This document shows, piece by piece, positions 1 through 7,657 of a stretch of 26,020 nucleotides of DNA (positions within the stretch are counted from its first letter, which is position 1; each line of letters opens with the position of its first letter). Where the stretch lies: the NCBI GenBank assembly GCA_041628615.1, contig JBFKOW010000027.1, forward strand, positions 1-26,020, given 5' to 3'. The notes under the pieces are model-generated. The model did not search any database, had not been told where the DNA came from, and saw nothing but the letters and a program-made list of their open reading frames with translations. A program made the translations under genes and the position numbers. This DNA comes from JAMWZF01 sp041628615. Lineage in GTDB: Bacteria > Pseudomonadota > Alphaproteobacteria > Rhodobacterales > Rhodobacteraceae.

Positions 1-1834
1 ACCGGTCGATCTGCGCCAGCGCCGCCAGCCCGGCCCGCATCCCCACCGGCATGTTGCGGAACACGAAGCAGATGATGAGGATCGCCGCCGTCCCGGTGAT
101 GTCCACCGGCGGCACGTTGAAGGCGGCGACGTAGGACACCCCCACCACGGTGCCCGGAATGGCGAAGGACAGCATGGTGCCGAACTCGAAGGCGCGCCGC
201 CCGGCGAAATCCTGCCGCGCCACCAGCCAGGCGGTGAGGATCCCCACCAGCGTGGTCAGCGGCGCCGCGATCCCGGCGACCCAGAGCGTGGTGATCATCG
301 AATCCCAGGCCGAGCCGTAGAGTTCCAGTCCGGTCTCGGCGAACTCGAAGCGGAAGGCGGTGGACAGGTGCCCCAGCGTCGGCGTCAGGTCCCAGCGCCC
401 GATATCGGTGACGAAGCCGCCCGCCGCGATGATGATGTAGACCGCCAGCGTGAAGACCACCCAGGGCAGCACCACCGCCAGCACCGCGATCCTGAGCGCC
501 GGCGGCAGCGGCGCGGCCAGCCCGGCATCGGACTTGCCGGTGACGGTGACATAGCTCTTGCGGCCCATCCACCGCATCTGCAGCCAGAAGGCGATCAGCG
601 TCAGCGCCAGCAGGATCATCGCCAGCGTCGCGGCGTTGCCGAGATCGTAGCGCGCCCCGACCACGGCGAAGAAGATCTTGACCGACAGCACCTCGTAACC
701 GCCGCCCAGCACGATCGGGTTGCCGAAATCCGCGAGGCTCTCGATGAAGGCGAGCAGGAAGGCCGCCGCGAGGCCGGGCCGCAGCAGCGGCCAGGTCACG
801 GTGCGGAAGGTGGTGGTGGCGCGGGCCCCGAGGGTGCGCGAGGCTTCCTCCAGCGTCGGGTTGATCGCCTCCAGCGTCGACAGCAGGACAAGGAACGTGA
901 TCGGCGCGAAGGCCAGCACCTGCGCGATCAGGATGCCGGGCAGGCCATAGATCCAGCGGCTGGGCCGCACACCCATCAGGTCCGCCGCGACCCCGGTGAC
1001 GAGCCCGGTGCGCCCGAACAGCAGGATGATCGCCACCCCCACCACGAAGGGCGGGGTGATGATCGGCAGGATCGACACCGCCCGCAGCGCCCGCTTCATG
1101 CGGAAATCGGTGCGGTTCACGAGAAGCGCGAGGGCGAGCCCCAGCGCGGTGGCCAGCGTCGCCGACAGCACCCCGAGAACCACCGTGTTGACCACCACGC
1201 CGCAGCGCCCGCCGCCGACGAAACAGCCGATCCCCCACAGTTCCGGCGCGCTCAGCCGGGACCAGAAGGTCGCCATCGCGAGGTTCCCCTCCGGGTCGAT
1301 GAAGGCGGCGAGGCCCAGCCGGAGGATCGGGAAGAACACGAACAGGCTCAGCAGCGCGACGATCGCGGTGATGCAGAACGCCGCGAAGCGCTCGCCCCGG
1401 CAGAATCCGCGCGCGGCGACGAGGTCGGACAGCAGTCCGACCAGCGCCGCCCCGCAGAGGAACCCGCCCCAGCCGAGCCCGGTCTGGCCCTCGGACGCCC
1501 GCGCGAAGGCGGCGCCGACCCATTCGGCCGAGGGGCCGCGCAGGCCCACCGCGAAGCCCTGCCACAGCATCAGCGCCCCGGCACCCAGCGTCAGCCCGAG
1601 CGCGAGCCGCGACGCCTGCCAGCCCCGGGTCAGGGACACGACCGCAAGCGCCGCCACCGCACCGATCAGCGGCCAGAGCCAGCCGCGCCCCGCCAGCGCC
1701 TCGGCCAGCGCCGAGGCCGCCGGCCCGGCAAGCAGACCCTGCCCCTTGTACCACGGCAGGGCCGCCAGCGAGAGCGCGAGAAGACCGAGCCAGGCCGCCC
1801 CGGCCCGGTCCGAAGTCAGGGACAGGCGCGCCAC
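1..1834 (-). CDS. ABC transporter permease, fused two-domain Fe3+/AfuB type (3' end outside window)
   Basis: This is the inner-membrane permease of a binding-protein-dependent importer. The frame reads open from a GTG at 1834 to the window edge, giving about 611 residues without a stop. The N-terminus has several extra hydrophobic segments. It is followed by a first permease domain with a clear EAA loop (EEASRTLGARATTTFRTVTW, about residues 326-345) that contacts the ATPase, and then a second permease domain that the left edge truncates. Two fused domains plus extra N-terminal helices fit the AfuB/SfuB/FbpB group. The GTG lies three bases after the stop of the binding-protein gene, so the two are surely co-transcribed and probably coupled. 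The ATPase gene is expected beyond the left edge. Family assignment is firm. The substrate is not: Fe3+ is the usual annotation, but AfuABC of Actinobacillus transports hexose phosphates. Confidence 0.88.
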   Translation of the reverse strand, partial: MARLSLTSDRAGAAWLGLLALSLAALPWYKGQGLLAGPAASALAEALAGRGWLWPLIGAVAALAVVSLTRGWQASRLALGLTLGAGALMLWQGFAVGLRGPSAEWVGAAFARASEGQTGLGWGGFLCGAALVGLLSDLVAARGFCRGERFAAFCITAIVALLSLFVFFPILRLGLAAFIDPEGNLAMATFWSRLSAPELWGIGCFVGGGRCGVVVNTVVLGVLSATLATALGLALALLVNRTDFRMKRALRAVSILPIITPPFVVGVAIILLFGRTGLVTGVAADLMGVRPSRWIYGLPGILIAQVLAFAPITFLVLLSTLEAINPTLEEASRTLGARATTTFRTVTWPLLRPGLAAAFLLAFIESLADFGNPIVLGGGYEVLSVKIFFAVVGARYDLGNAATLAMILLALTLIAFWLQMRWMGRKSYVTVTGKSDAGLAAPLPPALRIAVLAVVLPWVVFTLAVYIIIAAGGFVTDIGRWDLTPTLGHLSTAFRFEFAETGLELYGSAWDSMITTLWVAGIAAPLTTLVGILTAWLVARQDFAGRRAFEFGTMLSFAIPGTVVGVSYVAAFNVPPVDITGTAAILIICFVFRNMPVGMRAGLAALAQIDR

Positions 1835-1837
1835 GGG

Positions 1838-2860
1838 TTACTGCGGCAGCGACCCGATCTCGGCGTCCCAGCGCTGCAGCAGCCGGGTGCGCTCGTCGCT
1901 CGACCCGTATTTCGCGAAGTCGTAGTCGATCAGCTTGATGTCCTCCAGACGCGGCGCCGCCTCTGGGGTGGCCGCGTTCACGTTGGACGGGATCTGGAAG
2001 CTGTTCGCGGTCGCGCCGATCTCCTGCGCGGCGGGGGTCAGGGCCCAGTCGTAGAAGGTCTGCGCCGCCTCGGGGTTCGGGCCGCCGGCGATGATCGACA
2101 TGGAGCCGACCTCGTAGCCGGTGCCTTCGCAGGGGGCCACCGCCACGATCGGCGCGCCTTGCACGGTCTGCGCCACCGCGTCATGCATGAAGACGATGCC
2201 GATCGCCGTCTCGCCGGTCGCCGCCGCGCGGATCGGGGCCGACCCGGACTGGGTGTACTGGCTGATGTTGTTGTGCAATTGCGCGAGATAGGCAAAGGCC
2301 TCGTCCTCGCCCATCAGCTGCACCATGGTGGCGAGCATCGTGTAGGAGGTGCCCGACGAGTTCGGGTTCGCCACCTGCACGTCGTCCTCGAAGCGCGGGT
2401 CGAGCAGGTCGGCCCAGCAGGCCGGCGGGTTCTCGGTCACCAGTTCCGAATTGTAGCCGAAGCCCAGCCCGCCGGCATAGATGCCGACCGTCCGGTAGCC
2501 CGAGGTCTCGGCCTGCCGCAGCGACCACTCCTGCACCTGGTCCAGCATCGGCGAGCGGTATTCGGCGGTCAGCCCTTCCTGCGCGGCCTGCAGATGCGGG
2601 TCGCCCGTGCCGCCCCACCAGACGTCGCCCCGGGGCTGGCCGCTTTCGGCGGCGATCTTGGCATAGGTCTCGCCCGACGAGGCGCGGGTCATCAGCACGT
2701 TGATGCCGGTCTCGCGCTGGAACGCCTCGGACATCGCCCGGCACCATTCTTCCTGCACCGAGCAATAGAGAACGAGTTCATCGGCCTGCGCCGTGGCCGG
2801 CAGCGTCATCGCCAGACCGGCCGCAGCGAACACCGCTGCGGAAACGTGATCGATCTTCAT
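1838..2860 (-). CDS. Periplasmic substrate-binding protein of Fe3+/AfuA-type ABC importer
   Basis: A 340-residue solute-binding protein of the type 2 periplasmic fold. Residues 1-26 form a Sec signal peptide ending in ATAQA before Asp-Glu. The mature N-terminus has the ELVLYCSVQEEWC strand-turn, with Cys33 and Cys40 close enough for a disulfide, and a VWWGGTGDPHL segment (residues 80-90) typical of the AfuA/FutA branch. The ATG at 2860 is supported by an AGGGAGGAAG ribosome-binding site just upstream. It is the first gene of the importer operon; the permease starts three bases after its stop. Upstream are two inverted repeats (2873-2894 and 2903-2922) that could hold an operator. Iron(III) and sugar phosphates are both possible ligands. 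I see no obvious cluster of iron-ligating tyrosines that would settle it. Confidence 0.88.
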   Translation of the reverse strand: MKIDHVSAAVFAAAGLAMTLPATAQADELVLYCSVQEEWCRAMSEAFQRETGINVLMTRASSGETYAKIAAESGQPRGDVWWGGTGDPHLQAAQEGLTAEYRSPMLDQVQEWSLRQAETSGYRTVGIYAGGLGFGYNSELVTENPPACWADLLDPRFEDDVQVANPNSSGTSYTMLATMVQLMGEDEAFAYLAQLHNNISQYTQSGSAPIRAAATGETAIGIVFMHDAVAQTVQGAPIVAVAPCEGTGYEVGSMSIIAGGPNPEAAQTFYDWALTPAAQEIGATANSFQIPSNVNAATPEAAPRLEDIKLIDYDFAKYGSSDERTRLLQRWDAEIGSLPQ

Positions 2861-2872
2861 GTCTTCCTCCCT

Positions 2873-2894
2873 GAAACTGTTTCCGAGACAGTTT
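2873..2894. promoter_or_regulatory. Inverted repeat upstream of the ABC importer operon, possible operator
   Basis: AAACTGT (2874-2880) and ACAGTTT (2888-2894) form a perfect 7-bp inverted repeat with a 7-bp spacer. The left part is itself a palindrome, GAAACTGTTTC (2873-2883), and a degenerate copy follows (GAGACAGTTTTC). Overlapping GAAAC-N-GTTTC units resemble TetR-family operators. The site lies 13-34 bp before the binding-protein start codon, in the expected 5' leader, so a bound repressor would block transcription. No regulator gene is in the window. Confidence 0.4.
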
Positions 2895-2902
2895 TCTTGT
2901 GT

Positions 2903-2922
2903 CCGGCATTAAGCGATGCCGG
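2903..2922. promoter_or_regulatory. Second inverted repeat in the importer/reductase divergent region
   Basis: CCGGCAT (2903-2909) and ATGCCGG (2916-2922) form a perfect 7-bp inverted repeat around a 6-base loop, TAAGCG. It sits 8 bp beyond the GAAAC-type palindrome, between the divergent importer and aldo/keto reductase genes. It could be an operator half for either direction or an RNA hairpin. Function is unknown. Confidence 0.3.
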
Positions 2923-3018
2923 CACGTCGCAAGGCAAGCGATTCCCGCCGCCCCGCCGGGCCGCTTGCGGCGGTCGGCGCTTCCTGCAACCTTGCGCCGG
3001 CCACCATATGAGACCTTC

Positions 3019-4077
3019 ATGACCCGCAAGGCGAAAGAGTTCGACCCGCCCTACGTTCCGGCATTGGACCGCTACAACCGGATGGACTACCGCCGTCTCG
3101 GACGGTCGGGGCTGCGCCTTCCGGCGATATCGCTCGGGCTGTGGCACAACTTCGGAGAAGACACCCCGCACCGGACCAAGCGCGCCATCTGCCGGACCGC
3201 GTTCGACCTCGGCATCACCCATTTCGACCTCGCCAACAACTACGGCCCGCCCCCCGGTTCCGCCGAGACCGCCTTCGGCGAGATCCTGCGGACCGATTTC
3301 CGGGGCTACCGGGACGAACTCGTGATCTCGTCCAAGGCGGGCTACGACATGTGGCCCGGCCCCTACGGCGAATGGGGCAGCCGCAAGTACCTGATCGCCT
3401 CCTGCGACGCCTCGCTGAAGCGGCTGGGGCTGGACTACGTCGACATCTTCTATTCGCACCGGTTCGACCCCGACACGCCGCTCGAGGAAACCGCCGGCGC
3501 GCTCGACCACATCGTCCGGTCCGGCCGCGCGCTCTATGCCGGGATCTCGAGCTACAACGCCGCCCGAACCCGCGAGATGGCGGGCCTGATGCGGGATCTC
3601 GGGACGCCGGTGGTGATCCACCAGCCGTCCTACAACATCCTCAACCGCTGGATCGAACGGGACGGGCTGCTCGACACGCTCGACGATCTCGGCGTCGGCT
3701 CGATCGTGTTCACGCCGCTGGCGCAGGGGCTGCTGACCGACAAGTACATTGCCGGCATCCCCGAGCAGAGCCGGGCGGCGGCGGGCAAGTCCCTCGACCC
3801 GGGCCTGTTGTCCGAGGAGGCGATCCGCCGGCTGAACGGGCTGAACGACATCGCCCGGGCGCGGGGCCAGAGCCTCGCCCGGATGGCGATATCCTGGGTG
3901 CTGCGCGGCGCCCGGGTGACCTCGGCGCTGATCGGCGCCTCGCGGCCCGAACAGGTGACCGACTGCGTCGGCGCGCTGCAGGCGCCGGACTTCGACGCCG
4001 AGGAACTGGCGGCCATCGACCGGCTCGCCTTCGAGGACGGGGTCAACCTGTGGGCCCGGTCGTCGGAAGGGGTCTGA
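3019..4077 (+). CDS. Aldo/keto reductase, YghZ (L-glyceraldehyde 3-phosphate reductase) type
   Basis: A 352-residue cytoplasmic NADPH-dependent reductase with a TIM-barrel fold. The catalytic tetrad of the aldo/keto reductases is in place: Asp70, Tyr75 (DLANNYGPPPGSAE), Lys106 (ISSKAGYDMWPG) and His147 (DIFYSHRFD). The N-terminal RLGRSGLRLPAISLGLWHNFG stretch and the PGPYGEWGSRKYL loop are hallmarks of the YghZ/GprA branch, which reduces L-glyceraldehyde 3-phosphate, methylglyoxal and related aldehydes. Length matches the family (about 346). I chose the ATG at 3019 because the family has about 20 residues before the conserved YRRLGRSG. The frame is open further upstream, but that part is not family-like. 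The ribosome-binding site is poor. The gene is divergent from the ABC importer, and if the importer moves sugar phosphates the two could be functionally linked (inference). Confidence 0.9.
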   Translation: MTRKAKEFDPPYVPALDRYNRMDYRRLGRSGLRLPAISLGLWHNFGEDTPHRTKRAICRTAFDLGITHFDLANNYGPPPGSAETAFGEILRTDFRGYRDELVISSKAGYDMWPGPYGEWGSRKYLIASCDASLKRLGLDYVDIFYSHRFDPDTPLEETAGALDHIVRSGRALYAGISSYNAARTREMAGLMRDLGTPVVIHQPSYNILNRWIERDGLLDTLDDLGVGSIVFTPLAQGLLTDKYIAGIPEQSRAAAGKSLDPGLLSEEAIRRLNGLNDIARARGQSLARMAISWVLRGARVTSALIGASRPEQVTDCVGALQAPDFDAEELAAIDRLAFEDGVNLWARSSEGV

Positions 4078-4660
4078 CCGGTCCGGGCGCCGCTGTCGGG
4101 CGATTCCCGCCGCCCCGCAATCCGGTCGCCGCCGCGCGGCAGGATTGTTTCCGATCCGGCATCGAAATGTGGCGCCGCCGGGGCACCGGTGCCCGCCGCG
4201 GCGCAGGCCACGCCGCCACCAGGCGCCGCGGGAGCGGGCAGGCGCGGGAAATCGGACCGGGGACGGTCAAGTCTGAGTTGACTCGGGTCGCCGCAAATCT
4301 GCCATGGCGGCGGTGGTGGGTCTCGGAGCATGCGGCGGCGGAATGAACATCTCCGACCCATCGGTCCGAAACCGAGTGGACTGTGAACGGTTGACCGGCT
4401 GGCGCGTCCGGCCGGTCTCGGGGGTGTTGAAGTGTTTTCGGGTGACGTGACGCTGCGCCTTCTGGCGAGAACCGGGTCTTGCCGGTCCGCGGACGGCACG
4501 CCGGTCATTGTCGCCCGCGCCGGACCTGACCGGAAGCGCCCGGTCCGCACCCGCCGACGTTTGCCTGATCCCATCCTGCCGCCCGCGCCACGCATCGGGC
4601 GCGCGGTCCGAATTGCCAGCACGAACACGACCTGACTTTCCGTTCGAGGAGTATTGAGCG
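4078..4660. other. 583-bp intergenic stretch without a convincing gene
   Basis: No frame here shows family resemblance or a ribosome-binding site. A 67-codon frame at 4432-4635 starts with GTG, has no Shine-Dalgarno sequence and encodes a low-complexity Arg/Pro-rich string, so I do not call it. Visible structure includes a 14-bp perfect palindrome GGGCACCGGTGCCC (4181-4194) and a GTCAA-N7-TTGAC inverted repeat (4266-4282) containing a TTGACT that could be a -35 box, though no good -10 follows. The end of the stretch carries GAGGAG (4646-4651), the ribosome-binding site of the next gene. Promoter and leader of the large modular gene probably lie here. Confidence 0.6.
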
Positions 4661-4717
4661 ATGACCTTGATGACTGACAGCGGCTCCTAAACCGACACCG
4701 AGAACGCCACGGCGGTC

Positions 4718-7657
4718 GTGGACCTTGATTGCGGCGTGGCGGAGAACCCGGACCTGGGGACCGATATCTGCGCGGTCCGGCACAAGGAGACGAACGGTTT
4801 CGGCGAGGATCTCGAGAAGCCCTCCTCCTACGTCCTGACCCTCGGCCCGCTCAGCGAGACCCTGGTCACCGGCGACACCACCGGCACCGTCGACGGCAAG
4901 GTCGAGATCGGCGCCATCGGCGGCACCGACGACGGCGACGGCAGCTACTACGTGGTGGTGTCGCGCGACAGCGACCCGGCCAGGACCGACGCGCTGTTCT
5001 TCACCGGCACCGTGGCCGAGGGCGAAAGCTTCACCGCCGGCGACGGCAGCCTCAGCTTCGGCTCCGAGACCTTCGTGCACATCTACAGCGCCGAGGGCGG
5101 CTCGCTGCTGCAGACCATCAACTTCCACACCTCCTGCTCGTCGCCGCTGATCATCGGCGACCAGTACGGCTCGATCACGCTCGCCGGGGCCAGCCTCGAG
5201 GGCAAGGACAGCGGCAGCTTCTACGGCTTCGGGGTGACCGAGACCCCCGGCGACAGCGGCGTGGTCTACGAGATCACCGGCGGCGCCGACGCGGCGCTGT
5301 TCACCGTCGATCCGGACACCGGCGAGGTGTCCTTCATCGATCCGCCGGACTTCGAGACCCCCGGCGACGCCGACGGCAACAACTCCTACGACGTCGAGGT
5401 CACCGCCTTCTTCACCGACGCCGACGGCGTCAAGACCGGCGAGATCTGCGAGGTCAAACCCATCGAGGTCTGCGTCGAGGACGAGCCCGGCGACGAGCCG
5501 CTCTGCATCGACGAGAACACCACCTTCGTCACCGATCTCGACCTGACCGTGACCTGCCCGGTCCCGACCGACATCGGCACGGACCTCTGCATGGAACGGG
5601 AGGCTCTCCGCGACAGCGGTGTCGACGCCTCGAAGCCGGTCGAGCTGACCCTGTCGCTCAACGACCTGACCACCGCCGTGTCGTCGAACCAGAACGACAA
5701 GCTGAAGGTCGGCAGCATCAACGGCACCGACGACGGCGACGGCGACTACTTCGTGCGGGTATCGAAGAACTCGAACCCGACCGACCTCGGCGACATCTAT
5801 TTCTCGGGCGACGTCTCGGTCGGCGACAGCTTCAGCTTCGCTTCCGCCGCCGCCGGCCGCAGCGAGTTCGGCTCCGAGACCTTCGCCCACATCTTCGACG
5901 ACGACGGCGAGTTCCTGCAGACCATTGGCCTGCACACCTCCTGCTCGGCCCCGCTGGTGATCGGCGAGAAATACGCCTCGATCACCCTCGAGGCCGGCGC
6001 GTTGCGGGACAAGGGCACCGGCGACCTGATCGAGTTCGGCGGCACCACGGATGTCGTGGTCGGCGAGGGTGACATCGTCTACTCGATCGCCGGCGGCGCG
6101 GACGCGGACTTCTTCCGGGTCGATCCCGACACCGGCGAGGTGTCGTTCATCAACCCGCCGGACTTCGAAACCCCGCTCGATGACGGCGCCGACAACGTCT
6201 ACGACGTGGTGATCCGGGCCACCGCCAAGAGCGACCCGACCTGCTTCACCGATGCCCCGGTGCAGTTCTGCGTCGAGGACGTGCTCGAGGTCGGCTCGTT
6301 GTCCGGTCGATATTTCTGTGACGAGAACGACAACGACGTGGATGACGGGGAGCCCGGGGTAGCGGGGGTTCTGGTCGAGCTTCTGGATGCGGCGGGGGTG
6401 CCGACCGGGGTCAGCACGACGACCGCGGCGGACGGGTCCTACAGTTTCGCGGGCCTGGCGCCGGGGACCTACGGGGTGCGCTTCACCGACACGGTGTCGG
6501 GCAAGGTCCTGGTGACCCCGGACCAGGGCGGCAATGACGCGATCGACAGCGACGCGGTGCAGGTCGGCGACCCGGCGGACGGTGTGTCCGAGATCACCGG
6601 GATCGTGGTGACGGCCGGGGCCGACACGCCGGACAACGACGCCGGGGTCGAGGACCCGGGGACGGCGGCGATCACCGGGCGCTACTTCTGCGACGACAAC
6701 GCCAACGACGTGGATGACGGCGAGCCGGGCATCGCCGATGCCGAGGTCAAGCTGCTGGACGCCGCCGGCAACGTGGTGGCGACCACCACCACGGACGGCA
6801 CCGGCAACTACGCCTTCACCGGGCTGCAGGCCGGGACCTACGCGGTGATGTTCGCCGCCGAGGCCACCGGCAAGACCTTCGTCGCCCGGGACGATCCGGA
6901 CGGCAACGGCGACGACACCAACGACAGCGACGTGGACGGCACCGGCACCACCGGCCCGATCACCGTCGGCATCGGCGAGGTGTCCGAGGACAACGACGCC
7001 GGGGTCGAGGATCCGGGGACGGCGTCCCTGGCGGGCCGGGTGTTCTGCGACGAGAACGACAACAGCGTCGACGACGCCGAGCCGGGGATCGGCGGGGTCA
7101 CGGTGGTGCTGCTCGACGGCGGCGGCGCGGTGCTCGCCAGCACCACCACCGGCGCCGACGGGGCCTACGAGTTCACCGGGCTGAAGGCCGGCGACTACAA
7201 GGTCCGCTTCCCCACCGTGATCGACGGCAAGGTGCTGGTCGAGGCCAATGCCGGGCTCGACGACACCATCGACAGCGATGCCGGCGAGGACGACGGCGTC
7301 ACCGGGACCATCAGCCTCGCCATCGGCCAGCGGTCCGAGGACAACGACGCCGGGGTCGAGGACCCGGGGACGGCGCAGGTCGGCGACTGGTGTTCCTCGA
7401 CGAGAACGGCAACGGCGTCTACGACCCGGGCGAGGGTCTCGTCGCCGGGGTCACCGTCGAGCTGCTCGATGCGACCGGCGGCGTGGTCGCCACCGAGGTC
7501 ACGGACGCGGCGGGGTTCTACTGCTTCGTCGGCCTCGACGCCGGCACCTACCGGGTCCGCTTCGTCGAACCGGACGGCTTCGACTTCACCACCGAGGGGG
7601 CCGCGGCGGACGACGCGGTCAACAACGACAGCGATGCCGACATCCTCTCCGGCCTGA
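4718..7657 (+). CDS. N-terminal open fragment of the SdrD-repeat protein (GTG start, frameshifted tail)
   Basis: This is the longest uninterrupted frame after the TAA at 4688. It would start at a GTG with no convincing ribosome-binding site, and that GTG falls inside recognisable module sequence, so it is a fallback start. Residues 1 to about 890 are genuine: two cysteine-containing modules with cadherin-like segments (LFTVDPDTGEVSFIDPPDF and its copy), then three full SdrD-B-like repeats. After GAC at 7385-7387 the frame turns into a Ser/Arg/Thr/Pro string (WCSSTRTATASTTRARVSS) that is an out-of-frame reading of the fourth repeat, so the last 90 codons are not meaningful. If expressed it would be an exported-type acidic adhesin lacking its C-terminal domains. 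It is described as a whole under the enclosing pseudogene. Confidence 0.6.
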   Translation: MDLDCGVAENPDLGTDICAVRHKETNGFGEDLEKPSSYVLTLGPLSETLVTGDTTGTVDGKVEIGAIGGTDDGDGSYYVVVSRDSDPARTDALFFTGTVAEGESFTAGDGSLSFGSETFVHIYSAEGGSLLQTINFHTSCSSPLIIGDQYGSITLAGASLEGKDSGSFYGFGVTETPGDSGVVYEITGGADAALFTVDPDTGEVSFIDPPDFETPGDADGNNSYDVEVTAFFTDADGVKTGEICEVKPIEVCVEDEPGDEPLCIDENTTFVTDLDLTVTCPVPTDIGTDLCMEREALRDSGVDASKPVELTLSLNDLTTAVSSNQNDKLKVGSINGTDDGDGDYFVRVSKNSNPTDLGDIYFSGDVSVGDSFSFASAAAGRSEFGSETFAHIFDDDGEFLQTIGLHTSCSAPLVIGEKYASITLEAGALRDKGTGDLIEFGGTTDVVVGEGDIVYSIAGGADADFFRVDPDTGEVSFINPPDFETPLDDGADNVYDVVIRATAKSDPTCFTDAPVQFCVEDVLEVGSLSGRYFCDENDNDVDDGEPGVAGVLVELLDAAGVPTGVSTTTAADGSYSFAGLAPGTYGVRFTDTVSGKVLVTPDQGGNDAIDSDAVQVGDPADGVSEITGIVVTAGADTPDNDAGVEDPGTAAITGRYFCDDNANDVDDGEPGIADAEVKLLDAAGNVVATTTTDGTGNYAFTGLQAGTYAVMFAAEATGKTFVARDDPDGNGDDTNDSDVDGTGTTGPITVGIGEVSEDNDAGVEDPGTASLAGRVFCDENDNSVDDAEPGIGGVTVVLLDGGGAVLASTTTGADGAYEFTGLKAGDYKVRFPTVIDGKVLVEANAGLDDTIDSDAGEDDGVTGTISLAIGQRSEDNDAGVEDPGTAQVGDWCSSTRTATASTTRARVSSPGSPSSCSMRPAAWSPPRSRTRRGSTASSASTPAPTGSASSNRTASTSPPRGPRRTTRSTTTAMPTSSPA
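6632..7374 (+). repeat. Three 35-bp direct repeats at SdrD module boundaries
   Basis: A 35-bp block encoding DNDAGVEDPGTA recurs at 6632-6666, 6989-7023 and 7340-7374. The first and third copies are identical and the second differs by one base (T at 7012). Copies are 357 and 351 bp apart, one SdrD-like module each. Their near-identity next to more diverged module bodies suggests recent duplication or gene conversion, and they are natural substrates for module gain or loss by recombination. Confidence 0.85.

Noticed and set aside
368..3022. An 884-codon open frame on the plus strand opposite the importer genes
   Set aside because: It is Arg/Gln/His-rich low-complexity sequence, antisense to two recognisable genes, and arises from high GC at third positions.
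4432..4635. Small Arg/Pro-rich frame in the intergenic stretch
   Set aside because: GTG start without a ribosome-binding site and no signal or motif; better seen as leader DNA of the next gene.
4505..5935. A 476-codon minus-strand frame opposite the large modular gene
   Set aside because: It is a Val/Ala/Gly-rich mirror of the Asp/Gly-rich repeats with no family motifs or ribosome-binding site.
7380..7395. Programmed -1 frameshift in the large gene
   Set aside because: No X-XXY-YYZ heptamer or clear downstream pseudoknot. A plain one-base loss or sequencing error is simpler.
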